Assembly (NCBI GenBank): GCA_017431185.1
Contig: JAFRLP010000606.1
Location: 1-7,204, forward strand
Source of the DNA: Victivallales bacterium
Lineage (GTDB): Bacteria > Verrucomicrobiota > Lentisphaeria > Oligosphaerales > Oligosphaeraceae
DNA length: 7,204 nt
Direction: 5' to 3'
Shown: positions 1 through 6,469 of the stretch, one piece after another
How positions within the stretch are numbered: position 1 is the first letter of the stretch
How the letters are laid out: each line of letters begins with the position of its first letter
Notes under the pieces: model-generated
The model's input: the letters and a program-made list of their open reading frames with translations, nothing else
The model's database searches: none
Told to the model about the DNA's origin: nothing
Made by a program: the position numbers and the translations under genes

Positions 1-1284
1 AAAGGGCTTAGCCACCGCGAAGCGGCTATTCTGCTGGAATGTGATTTGCCAGACGAAGTGGAGAAGATGTTCTCCCTGGCGCTGGAGATCAAGCAGCGTT
101 TCTACGGCAACCGCATTGTCCTGTTCGCCCCGCTGTACCTTTCCAACTACTGCATCAACGGATGCACCTACTGCCCGTATCATCGGTCGAACACCCACAT
201 TCGGCGCAAGAAACTCACTCAGGAGGAGATTGCGGCCGAGACCATCTCATTGCAGGACATGGGGCACAAAAGGCTGGCATTGGAAACGGGGGAAGACCCC
301 GAGAACAATCCCATCGAGTACATACTGGAAAGCATCAAGACCATCTACGGCATCAAGCACAAGAACGGGGCCATTCGCAGGGTGAATGTCAACATTGCGG
401 CCACCACTGTCGAGAACTACCGTAAACTCAAGGAGGCCGGCATTGGCACCTACATCCTCTTCCAGGAGACCTACCACAAGAAGACCTACGAGGAACTTCA
501 TCCCACCGGCCCCAAGCACAACTACGCATGGCATACCGAGGCGATGGACAGGGCGATGGAGGGCGGAATCGATGACGTCGGATGCGGGGTGCTGTTCGGA
601 CTGAATCTCTACCGCTATGATTTCGTCGGATTGCTCATGCATGCCGAGCATCTTGAGGCCGCCAAAGGGGTCGGGCCGCACACCATCAGCGTGCCGCGTA
701 TCCGTCCTGCGGATGATATTGACCCCAAGAATTTCTCCAATGCGATTTCAGATGAGATTTTCGAGAAAATCGTCGCCATTCTGCGCATTGCGGTGCCCTA
801 CACGGGATTGATTATCTCGACCCGTGAGAGCAAAGCGGCGCGCGAGCGCGTTCTGCGTTATGGCGTGTCGCAGATTTCGGGAGGCAGCCGCACCAGCGTC
901 GGCGGTTATGTCAAGCCAGAGACCGAGGAGGAGAACTCCGCGCAGTTTGACGTCAATGACAACCGCACTCTGGACGAGGTGGTCAATTGGCTTCTGGATT
1001 TGGGTTACATCCCCAGTTTCTGCACCGCCTGCTACCGCGAGGGACGCACGGGCGACCGTTTCATGAAACTGGTCAAGTCGGGTCAGATCGCCAACTGCTG
1101 CCAGCCCAACGCCCTGATGACCCTCAAGGAGTACCTGGAGGATTACGCCTCTCCCGACACCAAGGCCAAGGGCGAGAAGGTCATCGCCGAGGAACTGGAG
1201 CGCATTCCCAACGAGAATGTGCGTCGCATCGCCCGTGAACGGATTGCGCAGGTTCACGAGGGCAAACGCGATTTCAGGTTCTAG
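1..1284 (+). CDS. hydG: [FeFe]-hydrogenase H-cluster radical SAM maturase HydG (5' partial)
   Basis: The frame is open from base 1 and ends at TAG 1282–1284, giving 427 residues; the true start lies upstream. HydG is a radical SAM enzyme that cleaves tyrosine to p-cresol and releases CO and cyanide for the H-cluster of [FeFe] hydrogenase; it acts in the cytoplasm with HydE and HydF. The CX3CX2C cluster motif is CINGCTYC (window residues 51–58), after the typical YGNRIVLFAPLYLSNY segment. The second, HydG-specific C-terminal motif CX2CX22C starts with CTAC at residue 341 (base 1021) and ends at the second Cys of NCCQPNALMTL (residue 367). The 290-residue spacing between the two motifs agrees with my memory of clostridial HydG, so about 45 N-terminal residues are probably missing. 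A TTG at base 46 could be read as a start, but homology continues upstream of it (GLSHREAAILLEC), so it is not the start. No frameshift is visible. ThiH, the closest relative, lacks this C-terminal motif. Family assignment is very secure. Confidence 0.96.
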   Translation, partial: KGLSHREAAILLECDLPDEVEKMFSLALEIKQRFYGNRIVLFAPLYLSNYCINGCTYCPYHRSNTHIRRKKLTQEEIAAETISLQDMGHKRLALETGEDPENNPIEYILESIKTIYGIKHKNGAIRRVNVNIAATTVENYRKLKEAGIGTYILFQETYHKKTYEELHPTGPKHNYAWHTEAMDRAMEGGIDDVGCGVLFGLNLYRYDFVGLLMHAEHLEAAKGVGPHTISVPRIRPADDIDPKNFSNAISDEIFEKIVAILRIAVPYTGLIISTRESKAARERVLRYGVSQISGGSRTSVGGYVKPETEEENSAQFDVNDNRTLDEVVNWLLDLGYIPSFCTACYREGRTGDRFMKLVKSGQIANCCQPNALMTLKEYLEDYASPDTKAKGEKVIAEELERIPNENVRRIARERIAQVHEGKRDFRF

Positions 1285-1315
1285 AGCGGGAGCGGGGGGC
1301 GTAGGCTACTTCAAT

Positions 1316-1338
1316 CCGCGAGGCCTTAGGCCTCGCGG
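1316..1338. terminator. Perfect inverted repeat between convergent genes, probable bidirectional terminator
   Basis: The arms CCGCGAGGCC (1316–1325) and GGCCTCGCGG (1329–1338) are exact reverse complements around the loop TTA. The hairpin lies 31 bases after the hydG stop and 28 bases before the stop of the convergent enzyme gene. On the + strand it is followed by a moderately T-rich stretch (about 1347–1359) but no clean T run; on the − strand no T tract follows. It may therefore be a weak intrinsic terminator for hydG and a 3'-end stabilising structure for the operon, or a copy of a dispersed palindrome. The rest of 1285–1366 shows nothing else. Confidence 0.55.
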
Positions 1339-1366
1339 GCAGGTAGGTTTGTTTGCTTATTGACCG

Positions 1367-4300
1367 TCAGAATCTCCAGTCGGCAAAGTTGCAGCAGCCG
1401 TTGCGGTCAAATCGGAACATCAGGAAACATTCGCCAGTCAGGGGCTGATGGAGCGGAAGTTTGAATTCGCGGAAATCCAGCCATCCGTCTGTAGCCGAAA
1501 TGGTGACGCTGCCGACGACCTTGCAGTCGTTCTGTGTAGTTCCTGCCAGAAGTTCGACGGTTCCCCCTGAATAGTTTTCTGGGACGGCTGCCTTGATGAA
1601 GATTTCCGAAATCTTCAAGGAGCCGAAATCCACGATGCCATAGGAAATCAGGCAACCTTGGACAGTGTTGCCAAAATATTCTCCTGACGTGGATTTGGAG
1701 AGATTGTAGTATCCAGATGCGTCAGCGGGTTTCATCCATCTTCCGCGCTCGGCTTTGATGGTGCGCAGGTTCTTGAATTGAATCAGTTTGTCAAAGGAAT
1801 CACCAGAGGTGAAGGTCGCGATTTTCTGCAAGGTATGCTGCAACCGCACAGCCTCCTTTTCGTCGCCCTTGACGGCGACAGCCGACTGGTAAGGGCCTAT
1901 TTCGATATCGTTTTGGGCTGGGAAGGGCACGGGGTGGTTGGAGCCTTCCATGCAGAGGAAGTCCGCCCGAATCAGCGGCTGGCAGGTGAGTTGCTCCGCT
2001 GTGGTATTCACAAAAAGGAAGACATCGGTATTGTGAAGACGATAACTGTTGGAGACGATTTTGGGCATGGTGACCTGCTCCAGAGCCTTGCTGCTGGCGG
2101 ACCAGCCAGTCGTCAGCGACGGCAACGGCTTGGCAAACTGAATGGGGGCAAGCATGTCGCCGTTGTTGAAATAGTCATTGAGCGCCATGCGCAGATGACA
2201 CATCTTCTTGATGTAGAGCCGTTTGGCATCCGCATGGTGGACTTCATCCAACTCGAATTTGCCGATTTTCAGGCCGTTCACCAGCGAATTGCCCATCTTG
2301 ACGAAATTGGAGGCATATTCCCCCTTGCCGTGGGAGTCGAAGCAGAGGGAATAGTATTGCGCCCTGCCGCCGTAGATTGCCTGGAAGGCGGGTACCTGGT
2401 CGTTGAAGACCCACCGCCAGACATGACCGCCGTCAAACAGGTCCAGATAGGCCTCGGAGACCTCCTCGGAGGTCTGGACAATGGTCGGCATATCATCGCG
2501 AATCCTCCGAAAGAGCGGACGATAGCCCTGGTCAAGCCACGCGGTCGGGTCGTTCAAGGCGTGTCCATGCTCTGGATTGAAGCAGGGGATGCCGTGCGCG
2601 GTCATCACCTGGTCATGATATACCGCAGGACCCAAGGTCTGGGCATAACGGGTTAGTCCGAACAATTCGTCCTGCCAGCCTTTGGCGGCGGGGCACATGA
2701 CAGCATACCCGTTTTTCCCGTAAAACTCCATGGGAATCTTGCCGTTTTCGTCGATGACGGCGTATTTTGTGCCATGGGAGGTGTAGCGCCAGTCGGATTT
2801 TCCGTCAGGCCCGTCTTGCAGCGCCCACAGTCGGGAATCGATGTAGGGTTCGACAATGCAGTCGGCTTTGTGAAGTTCCTTGTAGATGGCGGGGATGAAG
2901 TCCCGCGCCCGAAAATAGGGCCATCCTCCCAATGCAGGGTCGCTCCAGGCGTAGGCGGGGCAAAAGAGCGGGACTTCCAGATAGGCGCGGATTGCCATCA
3001 GTTGGGAATAGCGGGACATGGCGATTTCTTGATTGCGTGGAGAATAGTTGAAGACCGCGGGAATGTTGCGGAACCATTCTGGAGTGCTTGTCCTTGGGAG
3101 TGGCATTTTCCATGCTGCCTCGGTTAGCGCCCACTGCTTGTGGAGCATGCAAGCCTCGAACCAGCGCCCTGAATAGACGCGGAAACAGACGTTTCCAGGG
3201 CTGGCGTAACTGTTGCCGCCGTTGCGTTTGTCCAGCGGAATTGCGACATCCTGATTCCAGGAGAATTCCATTCCTCCACGTTTTCCCGTGGCCTGGATGT
3301 TCTTGAGGGTGCCGAAGGGGTCGTGCCAGCCGAGGAACACGCCGCGTCCTCCCCCGTAATAGGCGGTGAACTGCATGGTCATGGTGCCGGAAGGATAGCG
3401 GCCGTACTGGCCGTATTTGAAGGTATTCCTGGTCGGCTCCTTGACTTCCGCCCCGCATTGAAATGGATACAGGAATGCGTCATCGTTGCCCATTTTCGGG
3501 GTGCGTGTCTCGGGAAAGGTGACGTTGCGGAGAACAAAGTCGTCTGTCTGATTGCGGATTTGCAGACTGGCGCTGATGCCGTCATCCAGAAAAGCATATT
3601 TGGCTTCCGCCGTGAAGGCCACGGGGGTATTCTGGCTCCATCGGGCGGTGAATCCCCTGTCGCTGAAATCGGTCACGGTGTATTTCAGGTCTCTGGAACT
3701 GACGTTGATTTTCTCGCCGTGGAGGCGACCAGTGAAATTCCAGTTCAGCAGTTTGTCCTCCAAAACGCTTTTCTGGCTGATGCGGTCGTAAATCCCCAGC
3801 AGAGGTTCCCCGAGGTCAGAGCCTTTGCCGACCATGAGCATGACTTGCGGTCTCACGACCAGAGCCGCTTCGCAACTGGAGTCAAACGCCTGGACAAAAG
3901 CCTCGTCATCCGTTGCCCTGAATGCCGTTGCCAGTTTTTCCGCCGCCGTTTTTCCCCGTGATGGTTCCAGCCGATGCAGTGTCAGGAGCGCCCATTTTCC
4001 CGCTGGGGAATGTGCTTGCAGTGCCTGCAAGTCGGGATTGACTTTGCGGGAGGATTTGAGTTTGACGTATTTGCTGCGGTCCACCAGGTCGGCAATGGCC
4101 GCCTCGTTCAGGGCTGTCTGGACGGCATGGAGTTCCGTGACTTCCCCGCAGAGGAACCACGGACCGCCCCAGCCTTTGCCCACTTCAAGACGTCCTGGCG
4201 TCTGAACTGGCTCGATGAACGGATGTTTGTCGCGTCCCACGCGGTCTCCATTGAGGTAGGTGGTCGTGTAGTAGCCGACGTCTCCCTGCGCGTGGTCATT

Positions 4301-4732
4301 GTAATACTCGTAAACCACGGCGAGGTGATACCATACACCTGGCTCTGGCTGGAACGCCCCAAACACGGGGGCCGCCATTTTACCGCCCTTCGCCGTGTCG
4401 CTGATGTTGGAGTAGAGTTGATGACCGTAACGCCCGAAAATGAATGGCGTCCCCGACTTGGAGAAGAACATGTCGAAGGACGTTTTTCCCCTTTTGTCGC
4501 CTGCGACATTGTTCATTCTGAAGACGCCAGCGCAGGTGAGCCCCTGTTTGCCGATGTTCCAGTTCTCCGTCCCCGCCAGTTCGAGAAAGGCGTTTTCGCC
4601 GTTCAGCGAGACCACGCCATCCTTCCATTCCGCCTTTCCCTTGAGAATCAGGTCGCTCTCTGAAAACTCCTTGGCGCACACCGCCAAACTGCAAAACACC
4701 GCAGCAACGGAATACAGGATACTCTTGTTCAT
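1367..4732 (-). CDS. Secreted multidomain putative glycoside hydrolase (LamG – DUF6259-like barrel – CBM6)
   Basis: This 1121-aa protein starts with a signal peptide (residues 1–20, lysine then a hydrophobic core, predicted cut after VCA). Residues about 25–220 look like a LamG/concanavalin A-like jelly roll (GVWYHLAVVYEYYN, TTTYLNGDRVG, GRLEVG). Residues about 330–545 look β-rich, as in sandwich domains that precede clan-D-like barrels. Residues about 550–860 resemble the DUF6259 barrel found in Lentisphaerota and relatives; D707 in AVYHDQVM and E756/E757 in QTSEEVSE are candidate catalytic acids, by position and context only. A second β region follows (about 865–955). Residues about 985–1121 match the CBM6 pattern: TIKAERGRW, then VDFGSLKISEIFIKA, then SGGTVELLAG, VGSVTISATDGWLDF and the terminal NFADWRF. 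It is the last gene of the operon, 10 bases after the pseudopilin stop, so coupled expression is likely. Probable role: cutting an extracellular or periplasmic glycan. Substrate and exact family are unknown. No frameshift is seen; the stop is TGA 1369–1367. Confidence 0.8.
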   Translation of the reverse strand: MNKSILYSVAAVFCSLAVCAKEFSESDLILKGKAEWKDGVVSLNGENAFLELAGTENWNIGKQGLTCAGVFRMNNVAGDKRGKTSFDMFFSKSGTPFIFGRYGHQLYSNISDTAKGGKMAAPVFGAFQPEPGVWYHLAVVYEYYNDHAQGDVGYYTTTYLNGDRVGRDKHPFIEPVQTPGRLEVGKGWGGPWFLCGEVTELHAVQTALNEAAIADLVDRSKYVKLKSSRKVNPDLQALQAHSPAGKWALLTLHRLEPSRGKTAAEKLATAFRATDDEAFVQAFDSSCEAALVVRPQVMLMVGKGSDLGEPLLGIYDRISQKSVLEDKLLNWNFTGRLHGEKINVSSRDLKYTVTDFSDRGFTARWSQNTPVAFTAEAKYAFLDDGISASLQIRNQTDDFVLRNVTFPETRTPKMGNDDAFLYPFQCGAEVKEPTRNTFKYGQYGRYPSGTMTMQFTAYYGGGRGVFLGWHDPFGTLKNIQATGKRGGMEFSWNQDVAIPLDKRNGGNSYASPGNVCFRVYSGRWFEACMLHKQWALTEAAWKMPLPRTSTPEWFRNIPAVFNYSPRNQEIAMSRYSQLMAIRAYLEVPLFCPAYAWSDPALGGWPYFRARDFIPAIYKELHKADCIVEPYIDSRLWALQDGPDGKSDWRYTSHGTKYAVIDENGKIPMEFYGKNGYAVMCPAAKGWQDELFGLTRYAQTLGPAVYHDQVMTAHGIPCFNPEHGHALNDPTAWLDQGYRPLFRRIRDDMPTIVQTSEEVSEAYLDLFDGGHVWRWVFNDQVPAFQAIYGGRAQYYSLCFDSHGKGEYASNFVKMGNSLVNGLKIGKFELDEVHHADAKRLYIKKMCHLRMALNDYFNNGDMLAPIQFAKPLPSLTTGWSASSKALEQVTMPKIVSNSYRLHNTDVFLFVNTTAEQLTCQPLIRADFLCMEGSNHPVPFPAQNDIEIGPYQSAVAVKGDEKEAVRLQHTLQKIATFTSGDSFDKLIQFKNLRTIKAERGRWMKPADASGYYNLSKSTSGEYFGNTVQGCLISYGIVDFGSLKISEIFIKAAVPENYSGGTVELLAGTTQNDCKVVGSVTISATDGWLDFREFKLPLHQPLTGECFLMFRFDRNGCCNFADWRF

Positions 4733-4738
4733 TGGGTG

Positions 4739-4744
4739 CCCTTT
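4739..4744 (-). promoter_or_regulatory. Ribosome binding site of the secreted enzyme, overlapping the upstream stop
   Basis: On the − strand AAAGGG lies six bases before the ATG at 4732. Its first two A's are the last two bases of the pseudopilin TAA stop (4745–4743). This places termination and re-initiation within about 13 bases, an arrangement that favours translational coupling. The match to a Shine–Dalgarno core is only moderate. Confidence 0.5.
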
Positions 4745-5576
4745 ATTTTATGGTCCAGTCAAAGTCATCGAATTGGACGGTTGGCCTGATGCGCATTACC
4801 GCACCATTGAAAAACATCATGTTGTTGTTCCGATTGTGGACGATGCGGTTGGGCGCGTATTTATCAGGACTGATATAGCCGTGGGTCAGGTTGTTCCATT
4901 TCAGACGTGCGATGTTTTGGCGGTCGTTCGAGGTGATTCCCTCATGGCTGGCCACGCCTGAGCCACGCATGGTGCTGTCAATGAATTTCTCGTTCATAAT
5001 CACGCTGTTCGGCAGGATGGTGTTGGTCTTCCGATGCGAGAACATTCCCTGTGAAGTGACATACTGGTTCCCGTAGGTCTGCCATGCCCCGTATTTGGAC
5101 CTAGCCAATTTCTGGGACACGTTCCAGCCTGCGGATTCCGTTCCGTCGCAGAACGTGGTCACGCCGTAACTGGTGATGTACGGGAGACCGCTTGCCTTGT
5201 CCGCCGAGTCGTATGCGTCGATTGACGGGCAGAGCAGGGGGCCGACGCCTGGCCGCGAGGATTCCCAAGGACGATTTTGCGGGCTGCCGCCAGAGACCTT
5301 TGGAATGTATTCGGGAACGAGCAGCATCACCCAGCGGGCTGCGCTGGGCAGGTAGTCGTCAGAGTCGCCCACATACATGAGGATTGATGCGTAGAGCTGC
5401 TGCTCCTTGCTCGTGCATGAGATGCAGCGGGCGGTTTCCCTGGCTTTGCTCAAGGTGGGCAGCAGCATGGCCGCAAGTATGGCGATGATGGCTATGACGA
5501 CAAGCAGCTCAATTAGGGTGAAAAATCTGCTTTTAAATTCATTCCTTTTGATTGGATTGTCCAAGAATCTGTCCAT
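4743..5576 (-). CDS. Type II secretion-like pseudopilin (prepilin N-methylation domain, H-X9-NG tail)
   Basis: This 277-aa protein has a short basic leader ([18 protein letters not shown]) followed by [20 protein letters not shown], the class III prepilin signal and transmembrane helix (residues 19–38), with Glu23 at +5. A prepilin peptidase would cut before Phe19 and methylate it. The −1 residue is Phe rather than the canonical Gly. After the helix come [41 protein letters not shown] sequence, shared by planctomycetal and lentisphaeral pseudopilins, and near the end the tail motif H-X9-NG (H247, N257, G258), where the usual form is H-X9-DG. The ATG at 5576 is chosen because AAGGAG lies nine bases upstream and the leader length fits; an upstream in-frame ATG at 5663 would lie inside the preceding gene and give an implausibly long leader. 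The protein is expected in the inner membrane with a periplasmic globular domain. It sits between an apparently cytoplasmic protein and a secreted enzyme, which suggests a role dedicated to this locus. Family is secure; specific function is unknown. Confidence 0.9.
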   Translation of the reverse strand: MDRFLDNPIKRNEFKSRFFTLIELLVVIAIIAILAAMLLPTLSKARETARCISCTSKEQQLYASILMYVGDSDDYLPSAARWVMLLVPEYIPKVSGGSPQNRPWESSRPGVGPLLCPSIDAYDSADKASGLPYITSYGVTTFCDGTESAGWNVSQKLARSKYGAWQTYGNQYVTSQGMFSHRKTNTILPNSVIMNEKFIDSTMRGSGVASHEGITSNDRQNIARLKWNNLTHGYISPDKYAPNRIVHNRNNNMMFFNGAVMRIRPTVQFDDFDWTIK

Positions 5577-5585
5577 GGTGGTTTT

Positions 5586-5591
5586 CTCCTT
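5586..5591 (-). promoter_or_regulatory. Ribosome binding site that fixes the pseudopilin start
   Basis: AAGGAG on the − strand lies nine bases before the ATG at 5576 and inside the 19-base gap after the preceding gene's TGA (5598–5596). It is the best Shine–Dalgarno match in the operon and is the main reason for choosing the short start. Confidence 0.8.
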
Positions 5592-5595
5592 GTGT

Positions 5596-6396
5596 TCAGA
5601 TTTCTTCCTGCCCGTGGGTCGCGAGCCATTCCCTGGTTTGTTCCACTGCGGCAATGCCGACATCGGCGATGCAATTGGAGCAGAGAATGACTCCGGCCAG
5701 TTGGCCTGTCTTCATGTATTCGCGGTAGATTTCCAGCTGGAGTCCCATCTGCTCTGGCGTCAGCGGTTTGCCGTTGCCGTAGTCCCACATGTAGCAGCCT
5801 GCCATGAAACGCTTGCCAGGCGTCTGTGCGAAGATGTGCTCCAGGTTGTCCCGCAGTTTGAAGATGTTTTCGCCGTACCAGGTCCAAAAGGTGATGACAT
5901 CGAAGACTTCCAGGTACTCCCTGACGGAAAGTTCCAGTTCGCGGTCATAGTAAACCGTCCAGAATTCCAGTTCCCGCCCCGCGTCCTGACGCAGATGTCT
6001 CTTCATTTCATTGAGTTTGACGGGGGTGAAGTTGGCCCTTCTGGCGTCGCTGAGCAGAAAGTCGTCCATGACCGCACCGATGATGTTGGGGTATTTCTTC
6101 GCCTGTCGGAGCACCTCCTCCAGGTCGCCGAACTGTTCCTCGTTGCGGTGAACTCCGCCTGCCCCGATGGCTGACCAGACCACGCGGTCGAGGTCTTTCA
6201 TCGCCTCGGCCTCTCCGTCAAACGGCGGAAACGGCCCTTTGGTCATGGCGACGCGGCAGCAGTTGCGGAGGCCGAAGTAGTCACAGCCCTCCAGCGGGGT
6301 CATTTTGTTGACTCCCGGCAGGTGGTAGTGTTCCGTGGCATGGTGTGAGCCTGGGGTCTGTCCCCACAGCCAGAAACGGTCGATTAGTTTTGTCAT
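5596..6396 (-). CDS. Conserved-looking protein of unknown function, possibly TIM-barrel (glycosidase-like) fold, no signal peptide
   Basis: This 266-aa protein starts at the first ATG after an in-frame TAG (6411–6409) and ends at TGA 5598–5596. I do not recognise a named family. There is no signal peptide or membrane segment, so it should be cytoplasmic. Alternating hydrophobic strand-like blocks and amphipathic helices suggest a (β/α)-type barrel: RFWLWGQ (7–13), then [14 protein letters not shown] (104–117, acidic pair D111/D112 after a strand), [13 protein letters not shown] (142–154), [14 protein letters not shown] (165–178), [15 protein letters not shown] (195–209) and a closing [15 protein letters not shown] (233–247) followed by helix VEQTREWL. 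Carboxylates at presumed strand ends and many Trp/Tyr residues resemble a sugar-binding or glycosidase-like cleft, but no catalytic pair can be assigned. It is the first gene of the operon, 19 bases ahead of the pseudopilin. It could act on an imported breakdown product or have lost catalysis. No clear ribosome binding site precedes the ATG. Confidence 0.75.
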   Translation of the reverse strand: MTKLIDRFWLWGQTPGSHHATEHYHLPGVNKMTPLEGCDYFGLRNCCRVAMTKGPFPPFDGEAEAMKDLDRVVWSAIGAGGVHRNEEQFGDLEEVLRQAKKYPNIIGAVMDDFLLSDARRANFTPVKLNEMKRHLRQDAGRELEFWTVYYDRELELSVREYLEVFDVITFWTWYGENIFKLRDNLEHIFAQTPGKRFMAGCYMWDYGNGKPLTPEQMGLQLEIYREYMKTGQLAGVILCSNCIADVGIAAVEQTREWLATHGQEEI

Positions 6397-6468
6397 TTCA
6401 GGTATTTTCTATGTTTGGAAAATTTTCGAACTGTTGCTATATTATACATTGAAAACGGGGAAAACACA
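6397..6468. promoter_or_regulatory. Divergent intergenic control region with candidate regulator sites
   Basis: This 72-bp gap separates the divergent AraC gene and the operon and is much richer in A/T than its flanks. Besides the two predicted promoters it holds a perfect palindrome GAAAATTTTC (6418–6427) and a direct repeat GAAAAC at 6451–6456 and 6460–6465, nine bases apart start to start. The direct repeat lies within and beside the −35/spacer of the − strand promoter. Either element could be an operator for the adjacent AraC protein; AraC-family sites are often direct repeats, but these are short and may be chance in AT-rich DNA. Confidence 0.4.
6415..6443 (+). promoter_or_regulatory. 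Predicted sigma-70-type promoter of the AraC gene
   Basis: A −35-like TTGGAA (6415–6420), a 17-base spacer and a −10-like TATATT (6438–6443) match consensus at 4/6 and 5/6. Transcription would start near 6450, leaving a leader of about 19 bases that includes GGGGA (6457–6461), the likely ribosome binding site, seven bases before the ATG at 6469. Confidence 0.5.
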
Positions 6469-6469
6469 A
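6441..6469 (-). promoter_or_regulatory. Predicted sigma-70-type promoter of the three-gene operon
   Basis: On the − strand a perfect −10 TATAAT (6446–6441) is preceded, after 17 bases, by TTGTGT (6469–6464), which keeps only the TTG of the −35 consensus. A strong −10 with a weak −35 is a usual pattern for activator-dependent promoters and fits control by the adjacent AraC-type protein. The predicted start near 6434 would give a leader of about 38 bases. Confidence 0.55.

Noticed and set aside
46..48. TTG start for hydG
   Set aside because: HydG-like sequence continues in frame to base 1 and no ribosome binding site precedes it; the gene simply begins outside the window.
247..1257. Two open frames on the − strand inside hydG
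   Set aside because: Both are opposite to a gene with intact HydG motifs over its full visible length; they are shadows.
1778..2656. A 292-codon open frame on the + strand
   Set aside because: It lies wholly antisense to the domain-supported enzyme gene, shows no recognisable domain or signal, and is explained by the GC-rich codon pattern of the opposite strand.
3974..4663. A 229-codon open frame on the + strand
   Set aside because: It is antisense to the LamG and linker part of the secreted enzyme, with low-complexity translation and no motif.
4673..4732. Lipoprotein signal at Cys19 of the secreted enzyme
   Set aside because: The residue before Cys is Val, which is a poor lipobox match, and a normal signal peptidase I site (VCA) is available one residue later.
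5577..5663. Longer pseudopilin starting at 5663
   Set aside because: It would add 29 residues of unrelated sequence before the leader, overlap the preceding gene by 68 bases and ignore the AAGGAG before 5576.
5407..6174. A 255-codon open frame on the + strand
   Set aside because: It spans two well-supported − strand genes antisense, including the pilin signal region, and has no domain of its own.
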